64,000 nt of DNA from contig NZ_CP109787.1 in NCBI RefSeq assembly GCF_025857195.1, positions 3,723,001-3,787,000 of the forward strand, read 5' to 3'. This stretch comes from Leisingera thetidis. GTDB lineage: Bacteria; Pseudomonadota; Alphaproteobacteria; Rhodobacterales; Rhodobacteraceae. The position numbers were made by a program, and so were the translations under genes. A model generated the notes under the pieces. That model made no database searches and was not told the DNA's origin. It worked only from the letters and a program-made list of their open reading frames with translations. This document shows, one piece after another, positions 1-8,146 of this stretch. How positions within the stretch are numbered: the stretch's first letter is position 1; every line of letters starts with the position of its first letter.

Positions 1-146
1 TGACACGCGGTCCCTCCATTCAATGCGGCGCGCGGTTTCTTGCGCCGGGTCTGTTGAAGGGAACGAAGCTGCGGCCCGGAAATTTACAAAAAAGATCAGG
101 AATTCCGATTTTTTTGCCGTGATCGGGTCTATCGGGACGGCACAGC

Positions 147-182
147 AAAAAGCCCGGCCCGCCGGAATGGCGGGGGCCGGGG
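147..182 (-). terminator. Rho-independent terminator of the esterase operon
   Basis: Read on the minus strand, a GC-rich hairpin pairs CCCGGC-CCCGCC with GGCGGG-CCGGG around an ATTCC loop and runs straight into TTTTT. It lies about 30 bases after the esterase stop codon, so it probably ends the MATE-PLP-esterase transcript. No gene is recognised in bases 1-146. Confidence 0.8.
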
Positions 183-211
183 TCACGCAGGCTGCGGCCG
201 GGTTCACGCTG

Positions 212-1081
212 TCAGCTAAGCGCAAAAACCTTCTGAATGGCGCGGTTTACCGCAACTGGCAGCACAGACATGTGATTTTCGCCGGCATAGGTCTCGTACT
301 CGGCGGCCACACCCGGCAAGTCCGCCAGATCCGCCGCCATCTGCTCTGCTGCTGCAATCGTGCGGGTCTTGGCCTTCTCCGCCAGCCGTGCCGGAGCATC
401 CGCTGCTCCCTCCTGAAACGGCGCCAGGCGGTCGCCTTCCCATTCGCCTGCAGAGAGATGCACGTACAGGCGGCAGGCGCCGGGATCGAACCGCTGCTGA
501 TGTGCCAGCAAAAAGCTGTCCTCCCAGGTGATTGCCGGGCTGGCCGCAATCCAGTGGCTGAAAGCATCAGGCCGGCGGAACATCAGCCACAGCGCAAACA
601 GCCCGCCAAAGGAATGCCCGAACAAGCCCTGGCGGTGCGGATCCAGCTGAACTTTTTCCGCCACAAACGGACGGGCCTGATCAAGCAGGAAACGCGCCAT
701 TTCCGCGCCGCCTCCGGTGCGCACCTCATCGCCGCCGTCCCAGAACGGCGGATAGCTTTGCCCCGGCGGCGGGCCAAGGTCCCAGCTGCGGCGGAATGGA
801 TCATAGGCGTCACCGGTTGGATAACCCACTGCGACCAGCACGCCCCATCCGACATTTGTGCCCGAGGGGTAGCAGGCCTGCGCGCGCATCGCGTCGATCG
901 CGGTGCCGACCACCGCGTTTCCGTCTGTCATGTACAGCACCGGCCAGCCCCCGGCAGGCGGCTCGCCCGGCGGCACCCACAGGAAGATCCGGCGGATCGC
1001 GCCAGTTTCTGTATCCGCTAGGTCATACCAGCGGGCTCCGGTCCAGGTATCCCCCTCGGCAACGGGTTTGCTTTCAGTCAC
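212..1081 (-). CDS. Siderophore-esterase-like alpha/beta hydrolase (Fes/IroE/esterase D type)
   Basis: This is an alpha/beta hydrolase with the nucleophile elbow GHSFGG and a late GENHMS stretch supplying the likely catalytic His. Fes/IroE-type enzymes hydrolyse ester bonds of ferric-siderophore or related acyl esters; that activity is family knowledge, not shown here. The GTG start at 1081 overlaps the TGA of the upstream PLP gene (GTGA), which indicates translational coupling. An open frame extends further upstream but would run deep into that gene. It is the last gene of a three-gene minus-strand operon next to an NRPS locus, so it may cleave the NRPS product or release it intracellularly. 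No signal peptide is seen. Confidence 0.72.
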   Translation of the reverse strand: MTESKPVAEGDTWTGARWYDLADTETGAIRRIFLWVPPGEPPAGGWPVLYMTDGNAVVGTAIDAMRAQACYPSGTNVGWGVLVAVGYPTGDAYDPFRRSWDLGPPPGQSYPPFWDGGDEVRTGGGAEMARFLLDQARPFVAEKVQLDPHRQGLFGHSFGGLFALWLMFRRPDAFSHWIAASPAITWEDSFLLAHQQRFDPGACRLYVHLSAGEWEGDRLAPFQEGAADAPARLAEKAKTRTIAAAEQMAADLADLPGVAAEYETYAGENHMSVLPVAVNRAIQKVFALS

Positions 1082-2268
1082 TTGCGGCCCTCCTCTATGG
1101 CGTTCAGCACGTCTTCCACCAAGGCCTCGCCGCATTCGAGCCCGGCGGCGATCCGCACCGATCCGGCAGGCGTGCCGAACCGCTGGAACACATTGGCAGT
1201 CCCCGACAGCCCCAGCGCGGCCTGCGCCGGGATCACCAGGCTTTCCGGCCCGCCCCAACTGACGCCGATCTTCACCACTTTCAGGGCATTGGTGAAACGG
1301 GCAATGCCGACGCTGGCATCCAGATCAAAGGCAAACAGCCCGCCATAGCCCGACAGGCAGGCGTTGCCGGGGTTGGCCTCGAACGCCGGGTGGCGCACGC
1401 GGGTGACAGCCGGATGCGCAGACAGCGCCCGGCCCAGCGCCAGCCCGTTCTGCATGTGCCGCGCCATCCGCAGGTTCAGCGTCCGCATACCACGCAGAAC
1501 CAGCCAGGCGTCAAACGGGGACATCTTGCCGCCAAGGTAATGGTAGGATTCATGGTTGATCCGGCTGATCAGCTCTTTCGGTCCTGCAACCAGCCCGGCG
1601 ATGGTATCGGAATGGCCCGCCAGGTATTTCGAGGCAGCATGCACGATCAGGTCGATGCCGTAGTCCGCCGGGCGCTGAAACAGCGGTGTAGCCCAGCTGT
1701 TGTCGATCACCGAAATCACGCCTTCCTTCCGCGCGGCCGCACCGATTGCGCGCAAATCCTGGGTGGTGAAACTCCAGGACGCAGGGCTTTCCAGATACAC
1801 CAGCTTGGCGCCGGGCAGCGCCTCGACCACCGCCTCTGTATCTGTGCCATCCACATATTCGGTGCTAACCCCGAATTTCTTCAGCACGCATTCGAACAGG
1901 CGGAAGGCGTCGGAATAGAGGTTCTCCACCGCCACCACCCGGTCGCCTGCCTGCACAAAGGGCATGACAGCCGCCGCAATTGCCGCCATGCCCGAGGCAA
2001 AGCCGCGCGCGGCCTCCACGCCCTCCATCCGGGCAATCAGGGTTTCCAATTCGGCCACCGTGGGGTTGTCGCCGCGGCTGTAGACGTAGCGCTCCGACTC
2101 GCCTGCAAAGACCGCCGCCATGTCCTCGTAGCGGTCGAACAGAAACGATGACGTCTGGAAAATGGGCACCGAACTTGCAGCGTGCGGCATCGGATCATGA
2201 GGGGCGATCAGGTCAGCCGTCATCCGGTCCGAGGCCGGGGCGGAAACCGGGATATGCTGGTCTTTCAT
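1078..2268 (-). CDS. Cys/Met-metabolism PLP enzyme (cystathionine gamma-synthase/lyase family)
   Basis: A fold-type I PLP enzyme of the cystathionine gamma-synthase/lyase group. The family signature SKYLAGHSD contains the Lys that binds PLP, and YSRGDNPT and SGMAAI match the usual N-terminal active-site blocks. The length of about 396 residues is normal. The ATG at 2268 overlaps the MATE stop (ATGA) and the stop overlaps the esterase start, so the three genes are tightly coupled. The exact reaction (gamma-elimination, beta-elimination or gamma-replacement on Cys, Met or homoserine derivatives) cannot be read from sequence. Its position suggests it makes or recycles an amino-acid building block for the NRPS, which is inference. 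Confidence 0.82.
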   Translation of the reverse strand: MKDQHIPVSAPASDRMTADLIAPHDPMPHAASSVPIFQTSSFLFDRYEDMAAVFAGESERYVYSRGDNPTVAELETLIARMEGVEAARGFASGMAAIAAAVMPFVQAGDRVVAVENLYSDAFRLFECVLKKFGVSTEYVDGTDTEAVVEALPGAKLVYLESPASWSFTTQDLRAIGAAARKEGVISVIDNSWATPLFQRPADYGIDLIVHAASKYLAGHSDTIAGLVAGPKELISRINHESYHYLGGKMSPFDAWLVLRGMRTLNLRMARHMQNGLALGRALSAHPAVTRVRHPAFEANPGNACLSGYGGLFAFDLDASVGIARFTNALKVVKIGVSWGGPESLVIPAQAALGLSGTANVFQRFGTPAGSVRIAAGLECGEALVEDVLNAIEEGRK

Positions 2269-3605
2269 GCAGGAAGTCCTTTCAACGAAAAGCGCGGCAG
2301 ACGCCACAGGATCAGCGCAGCACCGATGCCGGTCAGCAGCGCAGCGGCAGTCAGGCTGGCGGCCAGCCCGTCAAACCCCCAAAGCCGGGTGAAGAGGATG
2401 AGCAGCGGCAGGAACAGCCAGCCCAGCGGCGCCAGCCCCAGAACGGCGGCAAGCCGGGCGCGGGCCGTCGACTGCAGCGTCACCTGGGCTGCATGGCGCA
2501 GCGCTGTGGCGGGCAGCGACAGCGCCAGGGCGAACACCGCGGCAGGGGCCAGCGCCAGCACGGCCGCATCGTCCGCGAACAATTGGCTGAGCTGAACTGC
2601 CGCCAGCAGCCCAGCTGCCATGAAAAGTGCCGCAGCACCGGCGGCGATTGCGGCCGTGGCCACAGCCGCGCTGTTCAGACGCGGGCCATTGCCCGCCCCC
2701 GCCGCATGCGCCAGCACCGGCTGGGCACCAAGACAGAAGCCTTCGATGGGCAGGCTGGCCAGCACCCACAGGCGCAGCGCAATCCCCATTGCCGCCTGGC
2801 CGCTTGCCCCTTCGAGGTGTCCGGCCAGCCGGTACAGCAGCAGAAAGGCAACGCTTGCCAGCAGCACCGATCCAGCCTCAGGCAAACCCACGCGCAGCAC
2901 CGGCCACAGCCGCGCCAGAGCATCCCGCGTCAAGCGCGGGCGCAGCCGGATGGCGCCGCGTCCCCGGGCGAAGTAGACGGCGTAAAGGGCCAGTGTCACA
3001 AGCTGCGCCAGCACGGTTGCCAGCGCCGCGCCCTTGACGCCGAAACCGGCCCAGAAGATCAGAACCGGGTCCAGCACCATGTTGAGGCTGAAGCAGAGCA
3101 CAAGGCTCAGCAGGCTGAAGCGGGCGTTGCCTTCACCGATAGCCGTGAAGTCGCACAGGATCTGGACCATCCCCAGCCCTGCCGCAAAGGCCATGACTGA
3201 CAGGTAGTCCAATGCAGGACCGCGCACCTGCGGTGCCGCGCCCAGAAGGTCCAGCACCGGCAGCCGCGCAGACCACAGCAGGGCGGCAAACACTGCCGCC
3301 AGCATCAGGCACAGCGCCATCGCGGCCGAGGCCAGATCATCGGCGTCAGACCTCCGCCCAGCGCCGAGGGCGCGTCCGGCGGCAGAGGCAGTGCCAACAC
3401 CCAAGCCGACCCCCGCTGCAGCAGTCAATCCGGTCAGCGGAAGCGCAAGACTGACCGCTGCCAGAGCCTCCGGCCCCAGCTTGCCGACAAAATAGGCGTC
3501 CACCCCCTGATGCGCTGCATTGATGGATAGCCCGCCCACCGCAGGCAGCGCCGTGCGCAGCAGGGTTTGCATCAGGGCGGGGCTGCCCAAATCGATTGGC
3601 GTCAT
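2265..3605 (-). CDS. MATE family efflux transporter
   Basis: A polytopic membrane protein of about 446 residues with about twelve hydrophobic segments and the MATE N-terminal pattern (AVGGLSINAAHQGVDAYFVGKLGPEAL). MATE proteins export cationic or amphipathic compounds by Na+ or H+ antiport. The start was placed at the ATG at 3605 because upstream codons lack hydrophobic character and the protein then begins just before the first helix. It heads a minus-strand operon divergent from mbtH-NRPS, so export of the NRPS product is the simplest role (inference). The 153-bp gap to mbtH must hold both promoters; I saw no Fur-like box there. Confidence 0.85.
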   Translation of the reverse strand: MTPIDLGSPALMQTLLRTALPAVGGLSINAAHQGVDAYFVGKLGPEALAAVSLALPLTGLTAAAGVGLGVGTASAAGRALGAGRRSDADDLASAAMALCLMLAAVFAALLWSARLPVLDLLGAAPQVRGPALDYLSVMAFAAGLGMVQILCDFTAIGEGNARFSLLSLVLCFSLNMVLDPVLIFWAGFGVKGAALATVLAQLVTLALYAVYFARGRGAIRLRPRLTRDALARLWPVLRVGLPEAGSVLLASVAFLLLYRLAGHLEGASGQAAMGIALRLWVLASLPIEGFCLGAQPVLAHAAGAGNGPRLNSAAVATAAIAAGAAALFMAAGLLAAVQLSQLFADDAAVLALAPAAVFALALSLPATALRHAAQVTLQSTARARLAAVLGLAPLGWLFLPLLILFTRLWGFDGLAASLTAAALLTGIGAALILWRLPRFSLKGLPA

Positions 3606-3758
3606 TGCAGCTGTTGCTCCGGCTGTAAGTTGCTGTCCGTGATTTGACGCGCTGCGGCCGCGGAAATTCACCAGCGCACCGAAACTTTTTGTGCCGGTCT
3701 GTGAATTCCGCGCGCTGATGTGCGTCAAGCAGGGGACACGACCTTGATGGAGACCCCG

Positions 3759-3956
3759 ATGACCCGATCTGATCCCGGCCAATGGATGTGTGTGCAGAAC
3801 ACCGAAGGGCGCTGGTCCGTCTGGCCCGCGGAGCTGCCGTTACCGGCCGGCTGGCATGCGGAAAGCGCCCCCGCTGCGCGCGAGGATTGCCTCACCATGA
3901 TCGAAACCCGCTGGACTGATCCGCGCCCCGCCGCGTTGCAGGAGGTGATGGCATGA
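3759..3956 (+). CDS. MbtH-like NRPS accessory protein
   Basis: A 65-residue protein with the MbtH signature: NTEGRWSVWP, P-x-GW, then CLTMIETRWTDPRP. MbtH proteins bind and activate or stabilise NRPS adenylation domains. The ATG at 3759 is preferred because GGAGA lies 5-6 bases upstream; an in-frame ATG at 3747 is an alternative. Its stop overlaps the NRPS start (ATGA), so the two are translationally coupled and the partner is almost certainly that synthetase. Confidence 0.9.
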   Translation: MTRSDPGQWMCVQNTEGRWSVWPAELPLPAGWHAESAPAAREDCLTMIETRWTDPRPAALQEVMA

Positions 3957-6900
3957 GCACCGTTTCCGGCCCCGCGCCCGGCCTGCTGGCTCTGACCCCC
4001 GGTGAAAAGCAGATCTGCGCGCACGACCAGGTCGGCCAGCTTGCGCCCTATGGCACCCAGAAGCTGTTGATCGAAGCCGGCGCGCGCTGGAGCCCCGGAC
4101 AGGTCCGCGCGGCGGCGGAGGCGGTTTTGTCCGCCCTGCCGGTGTTTTCAGCCCGCTTTCACCGCAGGGCGGGCGGCGAGCTGGCCCGCAGCCAGAACAT
4201 GCAAGACCGCATTTCCCTGACAGAAGTCCCGGAAGCCGACGCCGAAAACCGGCTGGCAGCTGCACGTTTCCATCTGGACGGCGGTCCCTGCGCACTGGCG
4301 CTGACCGCCCCCAGTGACGGCAGCACTCTGTTCGGCGTTGCTTTACACCCTGCGCTTGGCGACGCCGGAGTCATCGGGGCTATTGCCGCAGCGTTTGCAG
4401 ACGCGCTGCAAGGGGCCGCTCTGAACCCTCAGCCGCTGGGCTGCGCGCCGCAAATCCCGGCAGAGGAACAGCGCGCGCGTCTGGAACACTGGCGCCCCCT
4501 GCTGAAGAGCGAAAGCTGCCTTAACGCGCAGCTTCCGCCCCGCTGCAGCGGGGCGGAGGGGATGGAGCGCGGCGCAGCCAGCCTTCTGATTGAAGCCGCA
4601 GCAGCCGCAAAACTGCACCAAAGTCAGGTACCTCCCGGCATCCTGCTGCCGGCCGCCGTTGGGCTCGCACTGATGCGCTACACGGGCCAGGGCAGCCTGC
4701 GGTTTGCCCTCGGCCGGACCGCGTCCGCTGGCACCCGGCGCAGCGAGGATATCCTGCCGCTCTGCCTTGCACTGGAGCCAGGTCAGCCGTTCACCGCTGC
4801 AGTCGCGGAAACCGCCCGGGCACTGGCCGCGATGCAGGCACACGCCCTGCCCTCCGAAATGCTGGTGCAGGACATGCTGCGCCGGGACGGCGCCGACCGG
4901 CACCCGTTGGGGGCGGTCACCCTGCATGTGCACCAGGAAGCCGCCCTGCCCGCAGGCCTCCGGTTTGCAGCCTTGCCGCAGCCGGCCGCCCAGGGCGAAT
5001 GCCTGCTGCTGGCCCGGTTGGGTTCAGACGGTTCGCTGGAACTGAACGCGAACTATGCCCGCGGCCTGTTCGAACCTGCGCTGATCGAGCGTTTTCTGGT
5101 TCATGTCGCGCGCATTCTGGACACCGGGCTGAGCGAACCAGGCCTGCCCGCCGGCCGGATCCCGCTGCTGGCACGGGAAGAACTGGACCTGCTTTCCGCC
5201 CCGTACGAGGACACCGCCTGCAACAACCCGGGCGCAGTTCACGAGATCATTGCCGCCCATGCAAAGGCAACGCCGGAAAAGACAGCGCTGATCTGCGGCG
5301 GCGAACACTGGAGCCACGGCACCCTGAACCGCCGCGCCAACCGGCTGGCGCACCGGCTGCTGGATCTGGGCGTGGGCACCGAAACGCCTGTCGCAATCAT
5401 GGTCGAGCGCGGCAACGAGGCCGTGATGGCGATCCTTGCGGCCCTGAAGGCGGGCGGCGCCTATATTCCGGTGGAGCCGGACCACCCCGAAAGCCGCAAC
5501 CACCATATCCTGACCGACGCGGGCGTGCAGGTGGTGATCACCCGCCAACGCTATCTGGCCCGGCTGCCGGAAGGCACCCGCGCCCATGTTCTTTGCCTGG
5601 ACGGCGACCCCGGCGCGGGCCAGCCGGAGACCGATCCGGAGGTCACGATTCACCGGGACCAGATGGCCTATATCATGTACACCTCCGGCTCGACCGGTAA
5701 ACCCAAGGGCGTGGCGGTCGAACACGGGCCGCTCAGCGATCACCTGCAGGACACCGCAAGGGTTTATGAGATGAGCAGCGAAAGCCGCGAGCTGCCGTTT
5801 TTGCCGTTCTCCTCGGACGGGGGGCACGAGCGCTGGATGAATCCCCTGATGATGGGCGGATCGGCCGTGATCCCCGACGGGCCGCTGTGGACGCCGGAAC
5901 AGACCTTTGCCGCGATGCGCAAATACGGCTGCAACAATGCCTCGATCCCGACGACATATCTTCAGCAGCTGGCGGAATGGGCCGCGGAAACCGGCGAGGC
6001 GCCGGACATGCGCCTGTATTCCTTTGGCGGCGAGGGGCTGGCCCAAACTACCTTTGACCTGTTGTCGCGGGAACTGCGCGCGCCCCTGCTGATCAACGGC
6101 TACGGGCCGACCGAGACTATCATGACCCCAATGGTCTGGAAGGTACGCGCGGGCACCCGCTTCGATGGCGCCTATGCGCCGCTGGGCCGGGCCGTGGGCC
6201 ACCGCCGCGCCTATGTTCTGGACGAGCGCATGATGCCTTGCCCGATCGGCGTGACAGGGGAAATCCATCTGGGAGGCGAAGGCGTGGCGCGCGGCTATGT
6301 GAACCGGCCCGGCACCACCGCGGACCGCTTCATCCCTGACCCCTTTGCGCCGGAACTGGACGGGCGGCAGGGCGCGCGCCTCTACCGGTCCGGCGATCTG
6401 GGCCGCTGGCGCGAGGACGGAACCATCGAATTCCTCGGCCGGGTGGACCACCAGGTCAAACTCAATGGCTACCGGATTGAACCCGGTGAGATCGAGGCAG
6501 CACTTCTGGAACAGCCCGGCGTCTCCGAAGCTTTGGTGCTGCTGCGCGGGGATGGCGGCGACAAGCGGCTGGTCGGCTACGCGGTTGCCCCGCCGCAGGT
6601 GCAAGAGGACGATCTGATGCGGGCGCTGGAGGCGCGCCTGCCCAAGCACATGCTGCCCTCGGCCATCGTGGTGCTGGAAAAGATGCCGACCAACCCCAAC
6701 GCCAAACTCGACCGCGCCGCGCTGCCGCTGCCCGGGACGCGGCAGCGCGGCGCCGTAGGCGTGCCGCCGCAGGGGGAGACCGAGGCCGCCATACTGGACA
6801 TCTGGCGCAGGGAAACCGGCACTGCGGAGATGGGCGTCACCGACGACTTCTTTGCGATGGGGGGAAAATCCCTGACCGCGCTGAAGGTGCTGGTGCAGAT

Positions 6901-7825
6901 GCGCAAACACTGGCCTGACACCGCGCTGACCATCGCCGATCTGTTCGATGCCCCCACCGTGCGCGGCCTCGCCAAACGGATCGAGGCCGGCAATGCGACC
7001 GGACGGCAGGCGATCGCCCTGCGCGGCACCGGTTCGAAACCGATGCTCTACTGCTTTCCGGGGCTGCTGGTCTCCACCCGCGAATACATGCGGCTCACGG
7101 CCTATCTGGGCGGCGATCAGCCGGTGACCGGCTTCCTGTGCCATTCGCTGAACGAGGACAAGCAGCTGAATGTCTCGGTGCCGGAGGTAGTGGCGGGATA
7201 CGCCGACCACATCCGCCGGGAGAGCGCCGGGCGGCCCTGCGCCTTTCTGGGCTGGAGCTGGGGCGGGCTGCTGGCCTGGGAAGCGGCGAAACAGCTGCAG
7301 GGGGAAATCGACCTGCGCATGGCCGGCATGGTCGATGTCTGCGATCTGGGCCGCGACTTCGCCCCCGGCGCGGTTCCGGAATTCGCCCCCGGTGAACGCG
7401 CGCAGCTGGAAGCGGAGATGCTGGCATGGCTGGGCAAAACCCGGATGCGGGCGCAATGGGATGCGCTGATCAGCGCGATGGATCCGCTATGCTACGACCA
7501 GTTCCTGCGCTTCATCGGCAACGAGGCGGAGCCCTTGCCGTTTGACGGGCCGGACGTCTCCAGCCGCGAGCACACCTTCTGGGTGCTGATCGACAACGCG
7601 CTGGTGTTCCGCAGGTACCAGCCGGCCCGGTTGGATGTTCCCGTCACGTCCTACAGCGCCGGCGACAGCCTTAGCCGCGGCCTCAACCTGATTGATTGGC
7701 GCCGGCTGTCACCGCGCGCGGCACCTGCCTCGGTGGTTCCCGGCACCAATCACCTGCACATCATCGGCGACCGGCTGTTCCACGCCCGGTTCAAGGAAGA
7801 CCTGGACCGGGCGCTCTTGGGCTGA
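3953..7825 (+). CDS. Single-module NRPS, C-A-T-TE architecture
   Basis: 1290 residues. Residues ~1-410 are a condensation-like domain whose active-site motif reads H132-P-A-L-G-D137-A instead of HHxxxDG, so the catalytic second His is missing. The adenylation domain (~415-930) has TSGSTGKPKG at 577, SSDGGHERW in the A4 region, YGPTE, GYRIEPGEIE and the A10 Lys in NPNAKLDR. The carrier domain has GGKSL with the phosphopantetheine Ser973. The thioesterase has GWSWGG (Ser1102) and a C-terminal His1267. The layout equals EntF, but no aryl-acid genes are nearby. Loading and TE release look functional; condensation is doubtful. Substrate is unknown. It is coupled to mbtH and divergent from an exporter and esterase. 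Confidence 0.9.
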   Translation: MSTVSGPAPGLLALTPGEKQICAHDQVGQLAPYGTQKLLIEAGARWSPGQVRAAAEAVLSALPVFSARFHRRAGGELARSQNMQDRISLTEVPEADAENRLAAARFHLDGGPCALALTAPSDGSTLFGVALHPALGDAGVIGAIAAAFADALQGAALNPQPLGCAPQIPAEEQRARLEHWRPLLKSESCLNAQLPPRCSGAEGMERGAASLLIEAAAAAKLHQSQVPPGILLPAAVGLALMRYTGQGSLRFALGRTASAGTRRSEDILPLCLALEPGQPFTAAVAETARALAAMQAHALPSEMLVQDMLRRDGADRHPLGAVTLHVHQEAALPAGLRFAALPQPAAQGECLLLARLGSDGSLELNANYARGLFEPALIERFLVHVARILDTGLSEPGLPAGRIPLLAREELDLLSAPYEDTACNNPGAVHEIIAAHAKATPEKTALICGGEHWSHGTLNRRANRLAHRLLDLGVGTETPVAIMVERGNEAVMAILAALKAGGAYIPVEPDHPESRNHHILTDAGVQVVITRQRYLARLPEGTRAHVLCLDGDPGAGQPETDPEVTIHRDQMAYIMYTSGSTGKPKGVAVEHGPLSDHLQDTARVYEMSSESRELPFLPFSSDGGHERWMNPLMMGGSAVIPDGPLWTPEQTFAAMRKYGCNNASIPTTYLQQLAEWAAETGEAPDMRLYSFGGEGLAQTTFDLLSRELRAPLLINGYGPTETIMTPMVWKVRAGTRFDGAYAPLGRAVGHRRAYVLDERMMPCPIGVTGEIHLGGEGVARGYVNRPGTTADRFIPDPFAPELDGRQGARLYRSGDLGRWREDGTIEFLGRVDHQVKLNGYRIEPGEIEAALLEQPGVSEALVLLRGDGGDKRLVGYAVAPPQVQEDDLMRALEARLPKHMLPSAIVVLEKMPTNPNAKLDRAALPLPGTRQRGAVGVPPQGETEAAILDIWRRETGTAEMGVTDDFFAMGGKSLTALKVLVQMRKHWPDTALTIADLFDAPTVRGLAKRIEAGNATGRQAIALRGTGSKPMLYCFPGLLVSTREYMRLTAYLGGDQPVTGFLCHSLNEDKQLNVSVPEVVAGYADHIRRESAGRPCAFLGWSWGGLLAWEAAKQLQGEIDLRMAGMVDVCDLGRDFAPGAVPEFAPGERAQLEAEMLAWLGKTRMRAQWDALISAMDPLCYDQFLRFIGNEAEPLPFDGPDVSSREHTFWVLIDNALVFRRYQPARLDVPVTSYSAGDSLSRGLNLIDWRRLSPRAAPASVVPGTNHLHIIGDRLFHARFKEDLDRALLG

Positions 7826-7847
7826 TCCGTCCGCAGGATATTAAGGC

Positions 7848-7873
7848 GCGCGCCGGGGCATCGCCCGGCGCGC
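7848..7873. terminator. Hairpin between convergent NRPS and small ORF
   Basis: A perfect 10-bp stem (GCGCGCCGGG / CCCGGCGCGC) with a 6-base loop lies in the 54-bp gap between the NRPS stop (7825) and the convergent small ORF (stop at 7880). There is no strong T-run on either strand, so it is a probable but weak bidirectional terminator. Confidence 0.5.
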
Positions 7874-7879
7874 ACGCCC

Positions 7880-8044
7880 TCAAACATACCAGAGCCATCT
7901 CGGCCGCTCCGGGTCCCCGGTTGCATCCTCCCGGCCGGAAAGGGCGCGGATCACTTGGGAGAGGGTCAGACGGCATTGGCCGAAACCATGGCATTTCGCC
8001 GCGTTGAAGCGAAGGCGCAGCTGGCGGGTTTCGATCACCGGCAT
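7880..8044 (-). CDS. Small hypothetical protein at the end of the AEP operon
   Basis: A 54-codon ORF starting MPVIETRQLRL with a good GGGGAGG Shine-Dalgarno 8 bases before the ATG at 8044. The protein is basic in its first half, has two Cys (in AKCHGFGQCR, spaced C-x5-C) and ends in WLWYV. I do not recognise the family. It follows the PbfA-like gene by about 100 bp on the same strand and may be co-transcribed. The RBS is the main argument that it is real; function is unknown. Confidence 0.45.
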   Translation of the reverse strand: MPVIETRQLRLRFNAAKCHGFGQCRLTLSQVIRALSGREDATGDPERPRWLWYV

Positions 8045-8146
8045 GGTCTGGACCTCCCCGGATCGGGTTACGGTATTGCTGGTCTTCCGTTCCGAGCGGT
8101 CGTTTAAATTCACCCGGCGGTGTCCCACGACCCGCCGCGCGGCGGC

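Noticed and set aside
796..3200. Long plus-strand frames over the PLP and MATE genes
   Set aside because: Antisense shadows; the minus-strand genes have family motifs and coupled ATGA/GTGA overlaps.
3606..3758. Fur or iron-responsive box in the NRPS divergent promoter
   Set aside because: I looked for Fur, RirA-like and Irr-like patterns because of the siderophore-type esterase; none was convincing.
5024..7456. 810-codon minus-strand open frame
   Set aside because: Antisense to the NRPS adenylation, carrier and thioesterase domains; no recognisable protein features.
7955..8000. Further X-type palindrome inside the small ORF
   Set aside because: GGCATTGGCC and ATGGCATTTCGCC resemble parts of the X core, but order and spacing do not match and no insertion can be defined.
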